From an uncultured Oscillospiraceae bacterium (lineage in GTDB: Bacteria > Bacillota > Clostridia > Oscillospirales > Oscillospiraceae): a stretch of DNA of 36,952 nt. Both the position numbers and the translations under genes were made by a program. The stretch's first letter is position 1. Each line of letters starts with the position of its first letter. Below are positions 15,846 through 22,568 of the stretch, in pieces. The DNA lies in NCBI GenBank assembly GCA_910587785.1, contig CAJUOA010000017.1, forward strand, positions 1 through 36,952, given 5' to 3'. Below the pieces are notes generated by a model. That model searched no databases. It was not told the DNA's origin and saw only the letters and a program-made list of their open reading frames with translations.

Positions 15846-15871
15846 TTTCTCATACACTATGTGATGAGAAA
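15846..15871. promoter_or_regulatory. Inverted repeat, possible operator of the XRE regulator
   Basis: TTTCTCAT (15846-15853) and ATGAGAAA (15864-15871) are exact complements separated by 10 bp, at the 5' end of the regulator gene and upstream of the divergent SLOG promoter. Autoregulation is inferred. Confidence 0.45.
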
Positions 15872-16121
15872 GCGGGGTGAGGCGGTGCAATTTGACAATC
15901 GTGCGGTTGGGAGGACGATACGCCGCCTTCGCTATAAAAAGGGCATATCCCAAGATGTCTTGAGCGGTTTCGCAGGAATTGCCCGCACCCATCTGACGAT
16001 GATAGAGAATGGGGGCAAGCAGGCCAATTTTGAAACCTTATGGAAAATTGCCAATGCTCTGGATATGCGCCCCAGTGAACTTGTCGCTTTGATTGAGGCT
16101 GAAATTGAGAAAAACGGTTGA
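15861..16121 (+). CDS. XRE-family helix-turn-helix regulator
   Basis: Up to 86 residues. The track from GTG 15861 or ATG 15864 has no clear ribosome site; the GTG at 15885 has GGGGTGAGG just before it and would give 78 residues beginning with QFDNRAVG. The body VGRTIRRLRYKKGISQDVLS, then RTHLTMIENGGKQANFETLWKIANALDM, is a complete Cro/CI-type helix-turn-helix. It probably represses its own promoter and perhaps the divergent SLOG gene through the dyad at 15846-15871. Base composition resembles the restriction island rather than the chromosomal genes on its right. Confidence 0.85.
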   Translation: MMRKRGEAVQFDNRAVGRTIRRLRYKKGISQDVLSGFAGIARTHLTMIENGGKQANFETLWKIANALDMRPSELVALIEAEIEKNG

Positions 16122-16206
16122 TGTACTGGAGAAGGGAGCGGCAAGCAATACCCCGGTATATACCGTGGCGCGTTTGTTGGAGGCTGACCGCCCCACTCCC
16201 CTGTAA
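16105..16206 (+). CDS. Possible tiny overlapping ORF, 33 codons
   Basis: A TTG at 16105 inside the end of the XRE gene, with GAGG seven bases before it, opens a frame reading RKTVDVLEKGAASNTPVYTV and ending in RPTPL at the TAA whose bases form the base of the following terminator. The amino-acid mix looks protein-like, but it is short and has a poor start codon. It could be chance or the remnant of a longer regulator C-terminus. Confidence 0.2.
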   Translation: MRKTVDVLEKGAASNTPVYTVARLLEADRPTPL

Positions 16207-16234
16207 AACCGGGCGCAACAGCGCCCGGTTTTTT
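16205..16234 (+). terminator. Rho-independent terminator after the XRE gene
   Basis: AAAACCGGGCGC (16205-16216), loop AACA, GCGCCCGGTTTT and two further T (to 16234): a perfect 12-bp stem with a six-T run. It marks the right edge of the island. Bases 16235-16354 hold no recognised feature. Confidence 0.95.
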
Positions 16235-16354
16235 AAGCCGTTTTCGGCGTCTTACGCAGTATACTTTGCTCGAATCAATCCGGCAAATCTGTCTCCTGCT
16301 CGCCTTTTTCTGCCCCCTGTATGGCAGTACCCTGTTTCAGTTTTCTATGTACAA

Positions 16355-16401
16355 AGAAAAAAGAAGGCCCCGCCGGGTTTAGCTCTCCAGCAGGTCCTTC
16401 T
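16355..16401 (-). terminator. Possible terminator after the DUF6774-like gene
   Basis: On the minus strand AGAAGGACC (16401-16393) can pair with GGGGCCTTCT (16371-16362), followed by a T-rich run. The stem spans the stop codon and is interrupted, so support is moderate. Confidence 0.4.
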
Positions 16402-16537
16402 GGGCGGCGAGGGTCTCCAAGGTATCGCCCATCTGGGTAAAAGCGGCGGCGAGGACTGCCAGCTGGGCGGGCGGCAGGCAGTCGTAGAGGGCGTTGGCGG
16501 CGGCGGTGATGAACAGTGTCAGCTCTCTCGGGTCCAT
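16379..16537 (-). CDS. Small DUF6774-like protein
   Basis: 52 residues from the ATG at 16537, chosen because GGAGGAG lies six bases before it; the ATG two codons earlier is too close. The sequence MDPRELTLFITAAANALYDC followed by LPPAQLAVLAAAFTQMGDTL and a short charged tail matches my memory of the DUF6774 family of short helical proteins in Oscillospiraceae. No signal peptide or membrane segment; function unknown. It lies 61 bp after recG with no terminator between, so it may be the last gene of that operon. Confidence 0.65.
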   Translation of the reverse strand: MDPRELTLFITAAANALYDCLPPAQLAVLAAAFTQMGDTLETLAAQKDLLES

Positions 16538-16598
16538 AGGCATCTCCTCCAGACCATGATATGAGCACCGGCCCGTTTCTGTGCAGGGGGGCTCCGGT

Positions 16599-18647
16599 TC
16601 AATTGAGGGCCTCACCGTTCAACTCGAAGAGCTCCGCCAGGCGGCAGGCGATGGCCGGGTGAGCCGCCAAGTCCGGGTCCCGTTCCAGGAGGTCCCCGGC
16701 GGCGTCCTGGGCCTCCTTGAGGAGGGCCGCGTCGCAGGTCAGGTCAGCCACCTTCAGGGCCGGGAGGCCGTGCTGGCGCTGTCCGAAGAAGTCCCCGGGC
16801 CCCCGCAGGCGCAGGTCCTCCTCGGCAATCTTGAAGCCGTCGGAGGTCTGCTTCATGATTTTCAGCCGGGCCCTGGCCTCCTCGCCCCGGTTGTCGGAGA
16901 TGAGGATGCAGTAGGACTGGTGCTTCCCCCGCCCGACACGTCCCCGGAGCTGGTGGAGCTGGCTGAGGCCAAAGCGCTCGGCGTCCTCCACCACCATCAC
17001 CGTGGCGTTGGGCACGTCCACGCCCACCTCCACCACAGTGGTGGAGACCAGGATGTGGATGTCCCCGGCGGCAAAGGCGCTCATGACGGCGTCCTTCTCC
17101 CTGGGCTTCATCCTGCCGTGGACACAGGCCACCCGCAGGTGGGGGAACACCTGCTCCTGGAGCATCTTGGCGTAGGCGGAGGCGGCCTTGCGGTCGTCGG
17201 GGATGGTGTCGTTTTCCTCCACCATGGAGCAGACGATATAGGCCTGCCGTCCGGCGGCGATTTGTTTGTCGATGAACTTATAGACCCGCTGGTGGTAGGC
17301 CCCGGTGACGGCATAGGTCTCCACCTTCTGTCGTCCCGGAGGCAGTTCGTCGATAACGGACACGTCCAGGTCCCCGTAGATGAGCAGGGCCAAGGTCCGG
17401 GGGATCGGCGTGGCGCTCATGACCAGCAGGTGCGGCCACTCCCCCTTGGCGGAGAGGGCGGCCCGCTGGGCCACGCCGAAGCGGTGCTGTTCGTCGGTGA
17501 CCACCAGCCCCAGGTTCTGGAAGGCGACGCCCTCGCCGAGGAGCGCGTGGGTGCCGGTGAGCACCCGGATCTCCCCCCGCTCCAGGCGCTCCAGGACCTC
17601 CCGCCGGGCCTTGGCGGGCATGGCCCCGGTCAGCAGGGCGCAGGGGATGCCCAGGCCCTCCAGCAGTGCGGAGAGCCCCCGGTGGTGCTGCTCGGCGAGG
17701 ATTTCTGTGGGGGCCATCAGCGCCGCCTGAAACCCGTTTTTCACGGCGCAGACCATCGCCGCCGCGGCCACCATGGTCTTGCCGGAGCCCACATCCCCCT
17801 GGACCAGCCGGTTCATGGGCTGTCCGGAGGCGAAGTCGGCCAAAATCTCGCCGATAGCCCGCCGCTGGGCCCCGGTGAGGTCGAAGGACAGTTTCCCATA
17901 GAACGCCGTCAGGTCCAGGTCCCCGTAGGGCGCGCAGGAGCAGTCCTCCCGGCGGCTGCGGAGCTTCCTGATCCCTACGGCCAGGAGGAACAGCTCCTCA
18001 AAGGCCAGACGCCGCCGGGCCACGTCCAGCTCCTCCTCGCTGGAGGGGAAATGGATCTGCTTATAGGCGTACTTCACCCGGCAGAGCTGGTGATCCTGGA
18101 GGATCTCGTCCGGCAGGGAGTCCTCCAGCAGGTCTCCGCAGGCGGCAAGCCCCTGGTCCACCGCCCGGACGAGCATGGTCTGGGTGATCCCGGCGGAGAG
18201 GGGGTAGATGGGCACGATGCGCCCGGTGAGCACCCCCGTCCCCGGCGGTTCCACCAGGGGGTTGACCATGGACTTGCGCCGCCCGGGACCCTCCGCCTTG
18301 CCGTAGAAGATGTAGTCCTCCCCGGCATGGAGGCTGTTTTTGCGGTAGCTCTGGTTGAAAAAGGTGAGGAAGAGGGTCCCGGTCCCGTCGGAGACCTTCA
18401 CCTTCACCAGCTCCATCCCCTTGCGCACCCGGTTCAGGGAGGGCGGCTCGTCCACCATGGCCTCCACGCAGGCGCTCTCCCCGTCCTGGAGGGAGCCGAT
18501 CTCCCTGATGCTCCTGCGGTCCTCATAGGCCCGGGGGAAGTAGGCGATGAGGTCCCGCAGGGTGACGATGCCCAGCTTTTTGAGGCCCTTGGCCCGCTCC
18601 TCGCCGATGCCCCGGATATAGCGGACGTCCGTGCTCAGGTCCGGCAT
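16599..18647 (-). CDS. recG: ATP-dependent DNA helicase RecG
   Basis: 682 residues, the usual RecG length. The N-terminal wedge/OB domain includes VRYIRGIGEERAKGLKKLGI and LRDLIAYFPRAYEDRR; the helicase core has Walker A GDVGSGKTMVA, the DEQH box VVTDEQHRFG, MSATPIPRTLAL and QLRGRVGRG; the C-terminal part contains LRGPGDFFGQRQHGLP. RecG reverses stalled replication forks and processes branched recombination intermediates. The start ATG at 18647 has AGGTGG before it and lies inside the last codons of folA (13-bp overlap), so it is translated from the folA message. Confidence 0.97.
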   Translation of the reverse strand: MPDLSTDVRYIRGIGEERAKGLKKLGIVTLRDLIAYFPRAYEDRRSIREIGSLQDGESACVEAMVDEPPSLNRVRKGMELVKVKVSDGTGTLFLTFFNQSYRKNSLHAGEDYIFYGKAEGPGRRKSMVNPLVEPPGTGVLTGRIVPIYPLSAGITQTMLVRAVDQGLAACGDLLEDSLPDEILQDHQLCRVKYAYKQIHFPSSEEELDVARRRLAFEELFLLAVGIRKLRSRREDCSCAPYGDLDLTAFYGKLSFDLTGAQRRAIGEILADFASGQPMNRLVQGDVGSGKTMVAAAAMVCAVKNGFQAALMAPTEILAEQHHRGLSALLEGLGIPCALLTGAMPAKARREVLERLERGEIRVLTGTHALLGEGVAFQNLGLVVTDEQHRFGVAQRAALSAKGEWPHLLVMSATPIPRTLALLIYGDLDVSVIDELPPGRQKVETYAVTGAYHQRVYKFIDKQIAAGRQAYIVCSMVEENDTIPDDRKAASAYAKMLQEQVFPHLRVACVHGRMKPREKDAVMSAFAAGDIHILVSTTVVEVGVDVPNATVMVVEDAERFGLSQLHQLRGRVGRGKHQSYCILISDNRGEEARARLKIMKQTSDGFKIAEEDLRLRGPGDFFGQRQHGLPALKVADLTCDAALLKEAQDAAGDLLERDPDLAAHPAIACRLAELFELNGEALN

Positions 18648-19159
18648 GGGCCACCTGCTTTCCGGGCGGGGGCGCGGTTTTCATAGTCCACGAACTGGTA
18701 CTCCAGTCCGTCCTCAGAGAGCACCTCCCCCGCCTCCAGCCGTTTCCACTGGTCCAACTGGTCCAGATTCGGAAAGAATGCGTCGCAGGGCGGGGCGGCC
18801 CGGACCCAGGTGATACGGCACAAATGGCAGAAGGGCAGGAGCATCCGGTAAACCTCCCCGCCGCCGCAGACCCAGACCGTCTCCGGGTCCTCGCCCTCCG
18901 TCAGGGAGAGGACCTCCTCCAGGCTGCGGGCCGCTTCGACGCCCTCCCGGGCAAAGGCGCTGTCCCGGGTGAGGACGATGTTCCGGCGTTTGGGCAGGGG
19001 CCGCCCGCCGGGGAGGGAATCCAGGGTCTTGCGGCCCATGATGACCGTGCCGCCGCTGGTGAGGGCGCGAAAGCGCTTCAGGTCCCCGGAGATGCGGAAG
19101 AGCAGGTCCCCCTCCCGCCCGATGCCCCAGGCGGCGCTGACTGCTGCAATGGCGTTCAT
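18635..19159 (-). CDS. folA: Dihydrofolate reductase
   Basis: 174 residues, slightly longer than the usual 160-165. Recognisable parts are IAAVSAAWGIGREGDLLFRI (NADPH and substrate loop), SGGTVIMGRKTLDSLPGGRPLP, NIVLTRD and VWVCGGGEVYRMLLP (the conserved GG-x-Y/I motif). It reduces dihydrofolate, which thymidylate synthase just upstream produces, with NADPH. Its start overlaps the thyA stop by 4 bp (ATGA) and its 3' end overlaps recG by 13 bp. The tail ENRAPARKAGGPCRT is an extension that encodes the recG start region in another frame. Confidence 0.95.
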   Translation of the reverse strand: MNAIAAVSAAWGIGREGDLLFRISGDLKRFRALTSGGTVIMGRKTLDSLPGGRPLPKRRNIVLTRDSAFAREGVEAARSLEEVLSLTEGEDPETVWVCGGGEVYRMLLPFCHLCRITWVRAAPPCDAFFPNLDQLDQWKRLEAGEVLSEDGLEYQFVDYENRAPARKAGGPCRT

Positions 19160-19986
19160 ACGGCCACCTCGATCCTCTCCTCAAAGGGCCACGGGTCATA
19201 GCCCTCCAGGCGGAAGCTGTCGGGGGTGAAGGCGTAGAAGTCCGTCACCTCCGGGTCGATGATCAGCTTCGGCGCGGGGCGGGGCTCCCGGGCGATGAGG
19301 GCCTCCACCAGGGGGACGTGGCGGTCGTAGATGTGGCAGTCGGCGATGACGTGGACCAGCTCCCCGGCCTCCAGCCCGGAGGCGCGGGCCATCATGTGGA
19401 CCAGCACCGCGTATTGGCACACGTTCCAGTTGCTTGCGGTGAGCATGTCCTGACTGCGCTGGTTCAAAATGGCGTTGAGGGTGTTCCCGCTGACGTTGAA
19501 GGTCATGGACCAGGCGCAGGGAGCCAGGCCCATTTCGCTGAGGTCATGGTGGTTGAAGAGACTGGTGACCATCCGGCGGTTCGCGGGGTCCTCCCGGAGG
19601 TCCTTTAACACCCGGTCCACCTGGTCGAACCAGCCGTCCCGGTAGCGGTGCTTCACCCCCAGCTGGTAGCCGTAGGCCTTACCGATGGTGCCGTCCTCGT
19701 CCGCCCAGGCGTCCCAGATGTGGGTGGAGAGCTGGTGGACGTCGTTGGACTTCTTCTGCCAGATCCACAGCAGCTCGTCCACACAGCTCTTGAAGGCCGT
19801 GCGGCGCAGGGTCATGATGGGGAACTCCTTGCGGAGGTCGTAGCGGTTCACCACGCCGAAGGTCTTTACCGTGTGGGCGGGAGCGCCGCCGGTCCAGCGG
19901 GGGCGCACCGCCAGATCGGTGTCCCAGACGCCGTTTGCCAGGATGTCCCGGCAGACGGCGATGAAGCGTTGGTCTGCATAGCTCAT
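19156..19986 (-). CDS. thyA: Thymidylate synthase (folate-dependent, ThyA)
   Basis: 276 residues. Motifs are FPIMTLRRTAFKSCVDELLW, HIWDAWADEDGTIGKAYGYQ, RRMVTSLFN and the catalytic cysteine in GLAPCAWSMTFNV (Cys157), then LNQRSQDM and LVHVIADCHIYDRH. The residues after the catalytic Cys (AWS) differ from the common CHA/CHF of E. coli-like enzymes. It converts dUMP to dTMP and leaves dihydrofolate, which the downstream FolA recycles. The start overlaps the stop of the upstream kinase by one base. Confidence 0.96.
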   Translation of the reverse strand: MSYADQRFIAVCRDILANGVWDTDLAVRPRWTGGAPAHTVKTFGVVNRYDLRKEFPIMTLRRTAFKSCVDELLWIWQKKSNDVHQLSTHIWDAWADEDGTIGKAYGYQLGVKHRYRDGWFDQVDRVLKDLREDPANRRMVTSLFNHHDLSEMGLAPCAWSMTFNVSGNTLNAILNQRSQDMLTASNWNVCQYAVLVHMMARASGLEAGELVHVIADCHIYDRHVPLVEALIAREPRPAPKLIIDPEVTDFYAFTPDSFRLEGYDPWPFEERIEVAV

Positions 19987-20846
19987 CAGTCGTCGTCCTC
20001 CTCCATGATCTCTTTTCCCAGCCGCCAGAGCAGGGGCTCAAAGTCGATGCCCTCCCGGCGGGGGATGTCCTGTTTCCCTGTGCGCGCCGCGCAGAGGCTG
20101 GTGAAGTCCGCCGCCATCTGCGCCGCCTCAATGAGGCTCCGCTCTCTGACCAGCGCCCCGGCGAGGACGCTGGAAAAGAGGTCCCCGGTGCCGTGGAACT
20201 GCCCCGGGGCCAGCGGGGCGGAGGCGAAGTCTGTGCATCCCGTGTCCCGGTCGAAGCAGGCCGCGCCCACCCGGCCAGGCTCCAGGGACACCCCGGTGAG
20301 CACCACGGACCGCCGTCCGTCCAGGCTCAGGGCCTCCGCCCACCTGCGGCAGTCCGCCTCGGTCTTCAGAGAGATGCTCTCGCAGTCCTCCCCCAGCAGG
20401 AGGGCCGCCTCCGTGCGGTTGGGGGTGATGACGTCCGCCAGGGCGGCCAGCTCCCCCATGGCCGCGCACATATCCGGCGTGTAGGTGCGGTAGGGCCTGC
20501 CGTGGTCCCCCATGACCGGGTCCACCACCGCCGGACAGCCGGGACGCCGGAACGTGAGGAGGAACTCCGCCGTCAGGGCCATCTGCTCCCGGCTGCCCAT
20601 GAAGCCGGTGTAGATGGCGTCAAAGGTCAGTCCCAGGGACCGCCAGTGGGCGGTGACCGGAGCCATCTGGTCCGTGAGGTCCAGGAACGTATTTCCCTCG
20701 AAGCCGCCGGTATGGGTGGAGAGGTAGGCCGTGGGCAATGGACAGCACTGGACCCCCATGGCGGACAGCGCCGGGATGACGATGGTCAGAGAGCACCGCC
20801 CAAATCCACTGAGGTCGTGGATGGCGGCGATACGGGGTGCGGGCAT
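19986..20846 (-). CDS. Pyridoxal/pyridoxamine kinase
   Basis: 286 residues from the ATG at 20846, preceded by AAAGGAGG; longer upstream reading frame has no ribosome site. It belongs to the PdxK/PdxY branch of the ribokinase family: IAAIHDLSGFGRCSLTIVIP at the N-terminus, STHTGGF, VVDPVMGDHGRPY, ITPNRTEAALLLG, VVLTGV and the ATP/anion-hole motif FHGTGDLFSSVLAGALV. It phosphorylates B6 vitamers to make the PLP cofactor in the cytoplasm. First gene of the thyA-folA-recG operon, 60 bp after a consensus promoter. The exact vitamer preference cannot be told. Confidence 0.9.
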   Translation of the reverse strand: MPAPRIAAIHDLSGFGRCSLTIVIPALSAMGVQCCPLPTAYLSTHTGGFEGNTFLDLTDQMAPVTAHWRSLGLTFDAIYTGFMGSREQMALTAEFLLTFRRPGCPAVVDPVMGDHGRPYRTYTPDMCAAMGELAALADVITPNRTEAALLLGEDCESISLKTEADCRRWAEALSLDGRRSVVLTGVSLEPGRVGAACFDRDTGCTDFASAPLAPGQFHGTGDLFSSVLAGALVRERSLIEAAQMAADFTSLCAARTGKQDIPRREGIDFEPLLWRLGKEIMEEDDD

Positions 20847-20879
20847 AGCCGGTCCTCCTTTGTATGTTCTTTCCTTCGC

Positions 20880-20908
20880 ATTATAATCCGTCCCGGCCCG
20901 GGTGACAA
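20880..20908 (-). promoter_or_regulatory. Promoter of the pyridoxal kinase-thyA-folA-recG operon
   Basis: On the minus strand TTGTCA (20908-20903) and TATAAT (20885-20880) are 17 bp apart, upstream of an AAAGGAGG ribosome site. Confidence 0.85.
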
Positions 20909-20949
20909 GGAATTTTTCGCAAAAAGGGGCGCTCCCGCAAAAATTTGCC

Positions 20950-20979
20950 TTTACAAACGACGCGTCCATGCGTTATAAT
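20950..20979 (+). promoter_or_regulatory. Promoter of tRNA-Leu
   Basis: TTTACA (20950-20955) and TATAAT (20974-20979) with an 18-bp spacer, 27 bp before the mature tRNA. Confidence 0.8.
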
Positions 20980-21006
20980 GGGTGCGCCCTCCGCCGGAGG
21001 CCATAT

Positions 21007-21091
21007 GCGGGTATGATGAAATTGGTAAACATGCTGGATTTAGGTTCCAGTGCCGCAAGGCTTATGGGTTCGAGTCCCATTACCCGTACCA
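21007..21091 (+). tRNA. tRNA-Leu (anticodon UAG)
   Basis: The acceptor stem GCGGGTA (21007-21013) pairs with TACCCGT (21081-21087), followed by discriminator A and an encoded CCA. The anticodon arm CTGGA-TTTAGGT-TCCAG gives anticodon TAG. A short variable arm stem and the T-arm with GGTTCGAGTCC are present. The encoded CCA is usual in Firmicutes. Confidence 0.97.
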
Positions 21092-21094
21092 GCT

Positions 21095-21204
21095 CAGAAA
21101 TTCCCACCACCGTTCCGTTTCCGCCTTGCGGCGAAAACTGCACTCTGGTGGGGATTTCTTCGCTTTCGGGCCGGATTCGCTGCGCTGGATTCCGGCCCGA
21201 TTTT
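21095..21204 (+). terminator. Two successive hairpins after tRNA-Leu, the second a clear terminator
   Basis: The first hairpin pairs AGAAATTCCCACCA (from 21095) with TGGTGGGGATTTCT (ending near 21159). The second has perfect 10-bp arms TCGGGCCGGA (21166-21175) and TCCGGCCCGA (21191-21200) followed by TTTT, a Rho-independent terminator. Confidence 0.75.
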
Positions 21205-21251
21205 GAGGCGGATATTCGGTTTGCATCTTTTTTGTCAACACAAGACATCTA

Positions 21252-21294
21252 AGGGCGGTTATCCTGATACAATATGTGTCAGGATAACCGTCCT
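21252..21294. repeat. Inverted repeat of unknown role
   Basis: AGGGCGGTTATCCTGATA (from 21252) is nearly complementary to the stretch ending TCAGGATAACCGTCCT at 21294, around a short A+T-rich loop. No T-run follows. It may be a processing signal or a small repeat element. Confidence 0.5.
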
Positions 21295-21302
21295 AACTTT
21301 AC

Positions 21303-21343
21303 AAAAGCCCTCCTGGAACTGTCAGGGTTCCAGGAGGGCTTTT
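21303..21343. terminator. Bidirectional Rho-independent terminator
   Basis: Perfect 17-bp arms 21303-21319 and 21327-21343 (AAAAGCCCTCCTGGAAC and its complement) with a 7-nt loop and A/T runs on both sides. It separates the tRNA unit from the convergent minus-strand operon, whose last stop codon is 5 bp away. Confidence 0.95.
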
Positions 21344-21347
21344 CTGT

Positions 21348-21632
21348 CTACGGGATGCGTACTGTGTCCCAGCTGTCCGCTGCCCCGGACGATGGGGCCG
21401 TAATAGTCATAATATCTGAAGAGAGGGTCTGGATCAGCACGCCCAGACCGGCGCCTCCCGTAAGGAGGGCAAGGGTGTAGACTGCCCGGGACCACCAGGC
21501 CAAGCCGGACAAATTCAGCGCCAAGCTTCCAGGCGCCAACCGCACCAATGCCGCAAGAAAAAGGATTACCCGAATCAGCAGCGCCATCCCCATAACCGCG
21601 ATGCCAGCCGCTATTAGAAACAGATCCCCCAT
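21348..21632 (-). CDS. Small membrane protein, unknown
   Basis: 94 residues from the ATG at 21632, preceded by AAGGAGGTGG. It has a strongly hydrophobic N-terminal half (DLFLIAAGIAVMGMALLIRV, VILFLAALVRL) and a further segment (YTLALLTGGAGLGVLIQTL), so two or three membrane spans with a short polar tail. I recognise no family. The start overlaps the stop of the upstream lipoprotein gene by one base (TGATG), and it is the last gene of the DUF2975/XRE operon. A role in the envelope together with that lipoprotein is inferred from position only. Confidence 0.7.
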   Translation of the reverse strand: MGDLFLIAAGIAVMGMALLIRVILFLAALVRLAPGSLALNLSGLAWWSRAVYTLALLTGGAGLGVLIQTLSSDIMTITAPSSGAADSWDTVRIP

Positions 21633-22009
21633 CACTCCACCTCCTTCAGGAAGTCCCAGACCGAAGCATCCACCTGCCAGACGCCCTGGAAGGGCTGTTC
21701 CAGAAGCCACGCGCCGCCGCGCCGGTAGAGGAACACCCTGCTCTCCCCGCCGGAGCGGAAGCCGAAGTCCACGCGCACGCTCCAGGCCTCCTCCGGCGCG
21801 GCCTCGCCGGCAGGAACCGCCTGCTCCAGCGTTCGGAGGAGCCGGGCAATCAGAGCGCTGTCCCGGCTGGTGACCTCCGTCCTGCCGTCGGTGAGGACTA
21901 CCCGCGCCACGTCCGCCGGGTCCGGCAGGACGATGGGACCGCGCTCAAGCCGGCCGCAGGCGGTCAGAAGGAGCAGCGCCATCAGGACGAAAAGGGCCGC
22001 TCGCCTCAC
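21632..22009 (-). CDS. Small lipoprotein, unknown
   Basis: 125 residues from a GTG at 22009, chosen because GGGGAGGTG lies just before it and because it gives a clean lipoprotein signal with lipobox LTAC (Cys18). The mature part begins with a block, IVLPDPADVARVVLTDG, followed by EVTSRDSALIARLLRTLEQA. This recalls short secreted Firmicutes proteins of the DUF5301 type, but I hold this loosely. The C-terminus ends in a beta-rich stretch (SVRVDFGFRSGGESRVFLYR, AWLLEQPFQGVWQVD). Both ends overlap neighbours (4 bp upstream, 1 bp downstream), so it is translationally coupled in the operon. Confidence 0.7.
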   Translation of the reverse strand: MRRAALFVLMALLLLTACGRLERGPIVLPDPADVARVVLTDGRTEVTSRDSALIARLLRTLEQAVPAGEAAPEEAWSVRVDFGFRSGGESRVFLYRRGGAWLLEQPFQGVWQVDASVWDFLKEVE

Positions 22010-22317
22010 GTTTTCACCTCCCCGCGCAGGTGCAGGCACAGTGCAAGAAGATTGAGCAGGATTCCCAGGCACAGCGCGATTGTCAGCCATGAGGCCATAG
22101 CTGGCACACAGTCCAAAAGCGCGGACCAGTCCTCTTTTTGCACCCAGTTGTTGACCATCTGGACCATGCACAGCATCGTCAGCGCGCCGCAGGACAAGCT
22201 CGCAAAGAGCAGGACCTGCCACCCGCGCCGTTTCCCCAGCGCCGCCCGGATGAGGTTTGCTATTACAAAGCCAAAAGCCAAGATTCCCATCAGAAGCCAG
22301 TAATATGCCCAGTCCAT
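22006..22317 (-). CDS. Small membrane protein, unknown
   Basis: 103 residues, ATG preceded by GGGAGG. Three hydrophobic segments are visible: YYWLLMGILAFGFVIANLI, VLLFASLSCGALTMLCMV and MASWLTIALCLGILLNLLAL, separated by short charged loops (GKRRGW, QKEDWS). No enzyme motif is present and I do not recognise the family. It lies 31 bp downstream of the XRE regulator and overlaps the lipoprotein gene by 4 bp (GTGA). Confidence 0.75.
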   Translation of the reverse strand: MDWAYYWLLMGILAFGFVIANLIRAALGKRRGWQVLLFASLSCGALTMLCMVQMVNNWVQKEDWSALLDCVPAMASWLTIALCLGILLNLLALCLHLRGEVKT

Positions 22318-22348
22318 ATTTGATCCTCCCTGTATAAAAACAAAGCAT

Positions 22349-22558
22349 TTATTCCTCTGGTATATACTCCAGGATATCCCCGGGCTGACAGTCCAGGGCT
22401 TTGCAGATGGCCTCCAGGGTGGAGAAGCGGACGGCTTTCGCCTTGTTGGTCTTGAGCACGGAGAGGTTCGCCAGGGTGACGCCCACCTGCTCGGAGAGCT
22501 GGCTGAGGCTCATTTTGCGTTTCGCCAGCACCACGTCCAAATTTACAATGATCGGCAT
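22349..22558 (-). CDS. XRE-family regulator (YozG-like)
   Basis: 69 residues. The whole protein is one Cro/CI-type helix-turn-helix: MPIIVNLDVVLAKRKMSLSQ, LSEQVGVTLANLSVLKTNKA and FSTLEAICKALDCQPGDILE. This short type is regularly paired with a DUF2975 membrane protein, which is indeed the gene directly upstream (10-bp gap, with an AGGTGCC-type site). The pair probably forms a membrane-linked regulatory unit in which the DUF2975 protein influences the regulator; that link is an inference from genomic pairing. The A+T-rich dyad at 23104-23128 is a candidate operator. Confidence 0.88.
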   Translation of the reverse strand: MPIIVNLDVVLAKRKMSLSQLSEQVGVTLANLSVLKTNKAKAVRFSTLEAICKALDCQPGDILEYIPEE

Positions 22559-22568
22559 AGGGCACCTC

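Noticed and set aside
16581..18686. Plus-strand reading frame of 701 codons opposite recG
   Set aside because: RecG motifs are complete on the minus strand; this is its antisense shadow.
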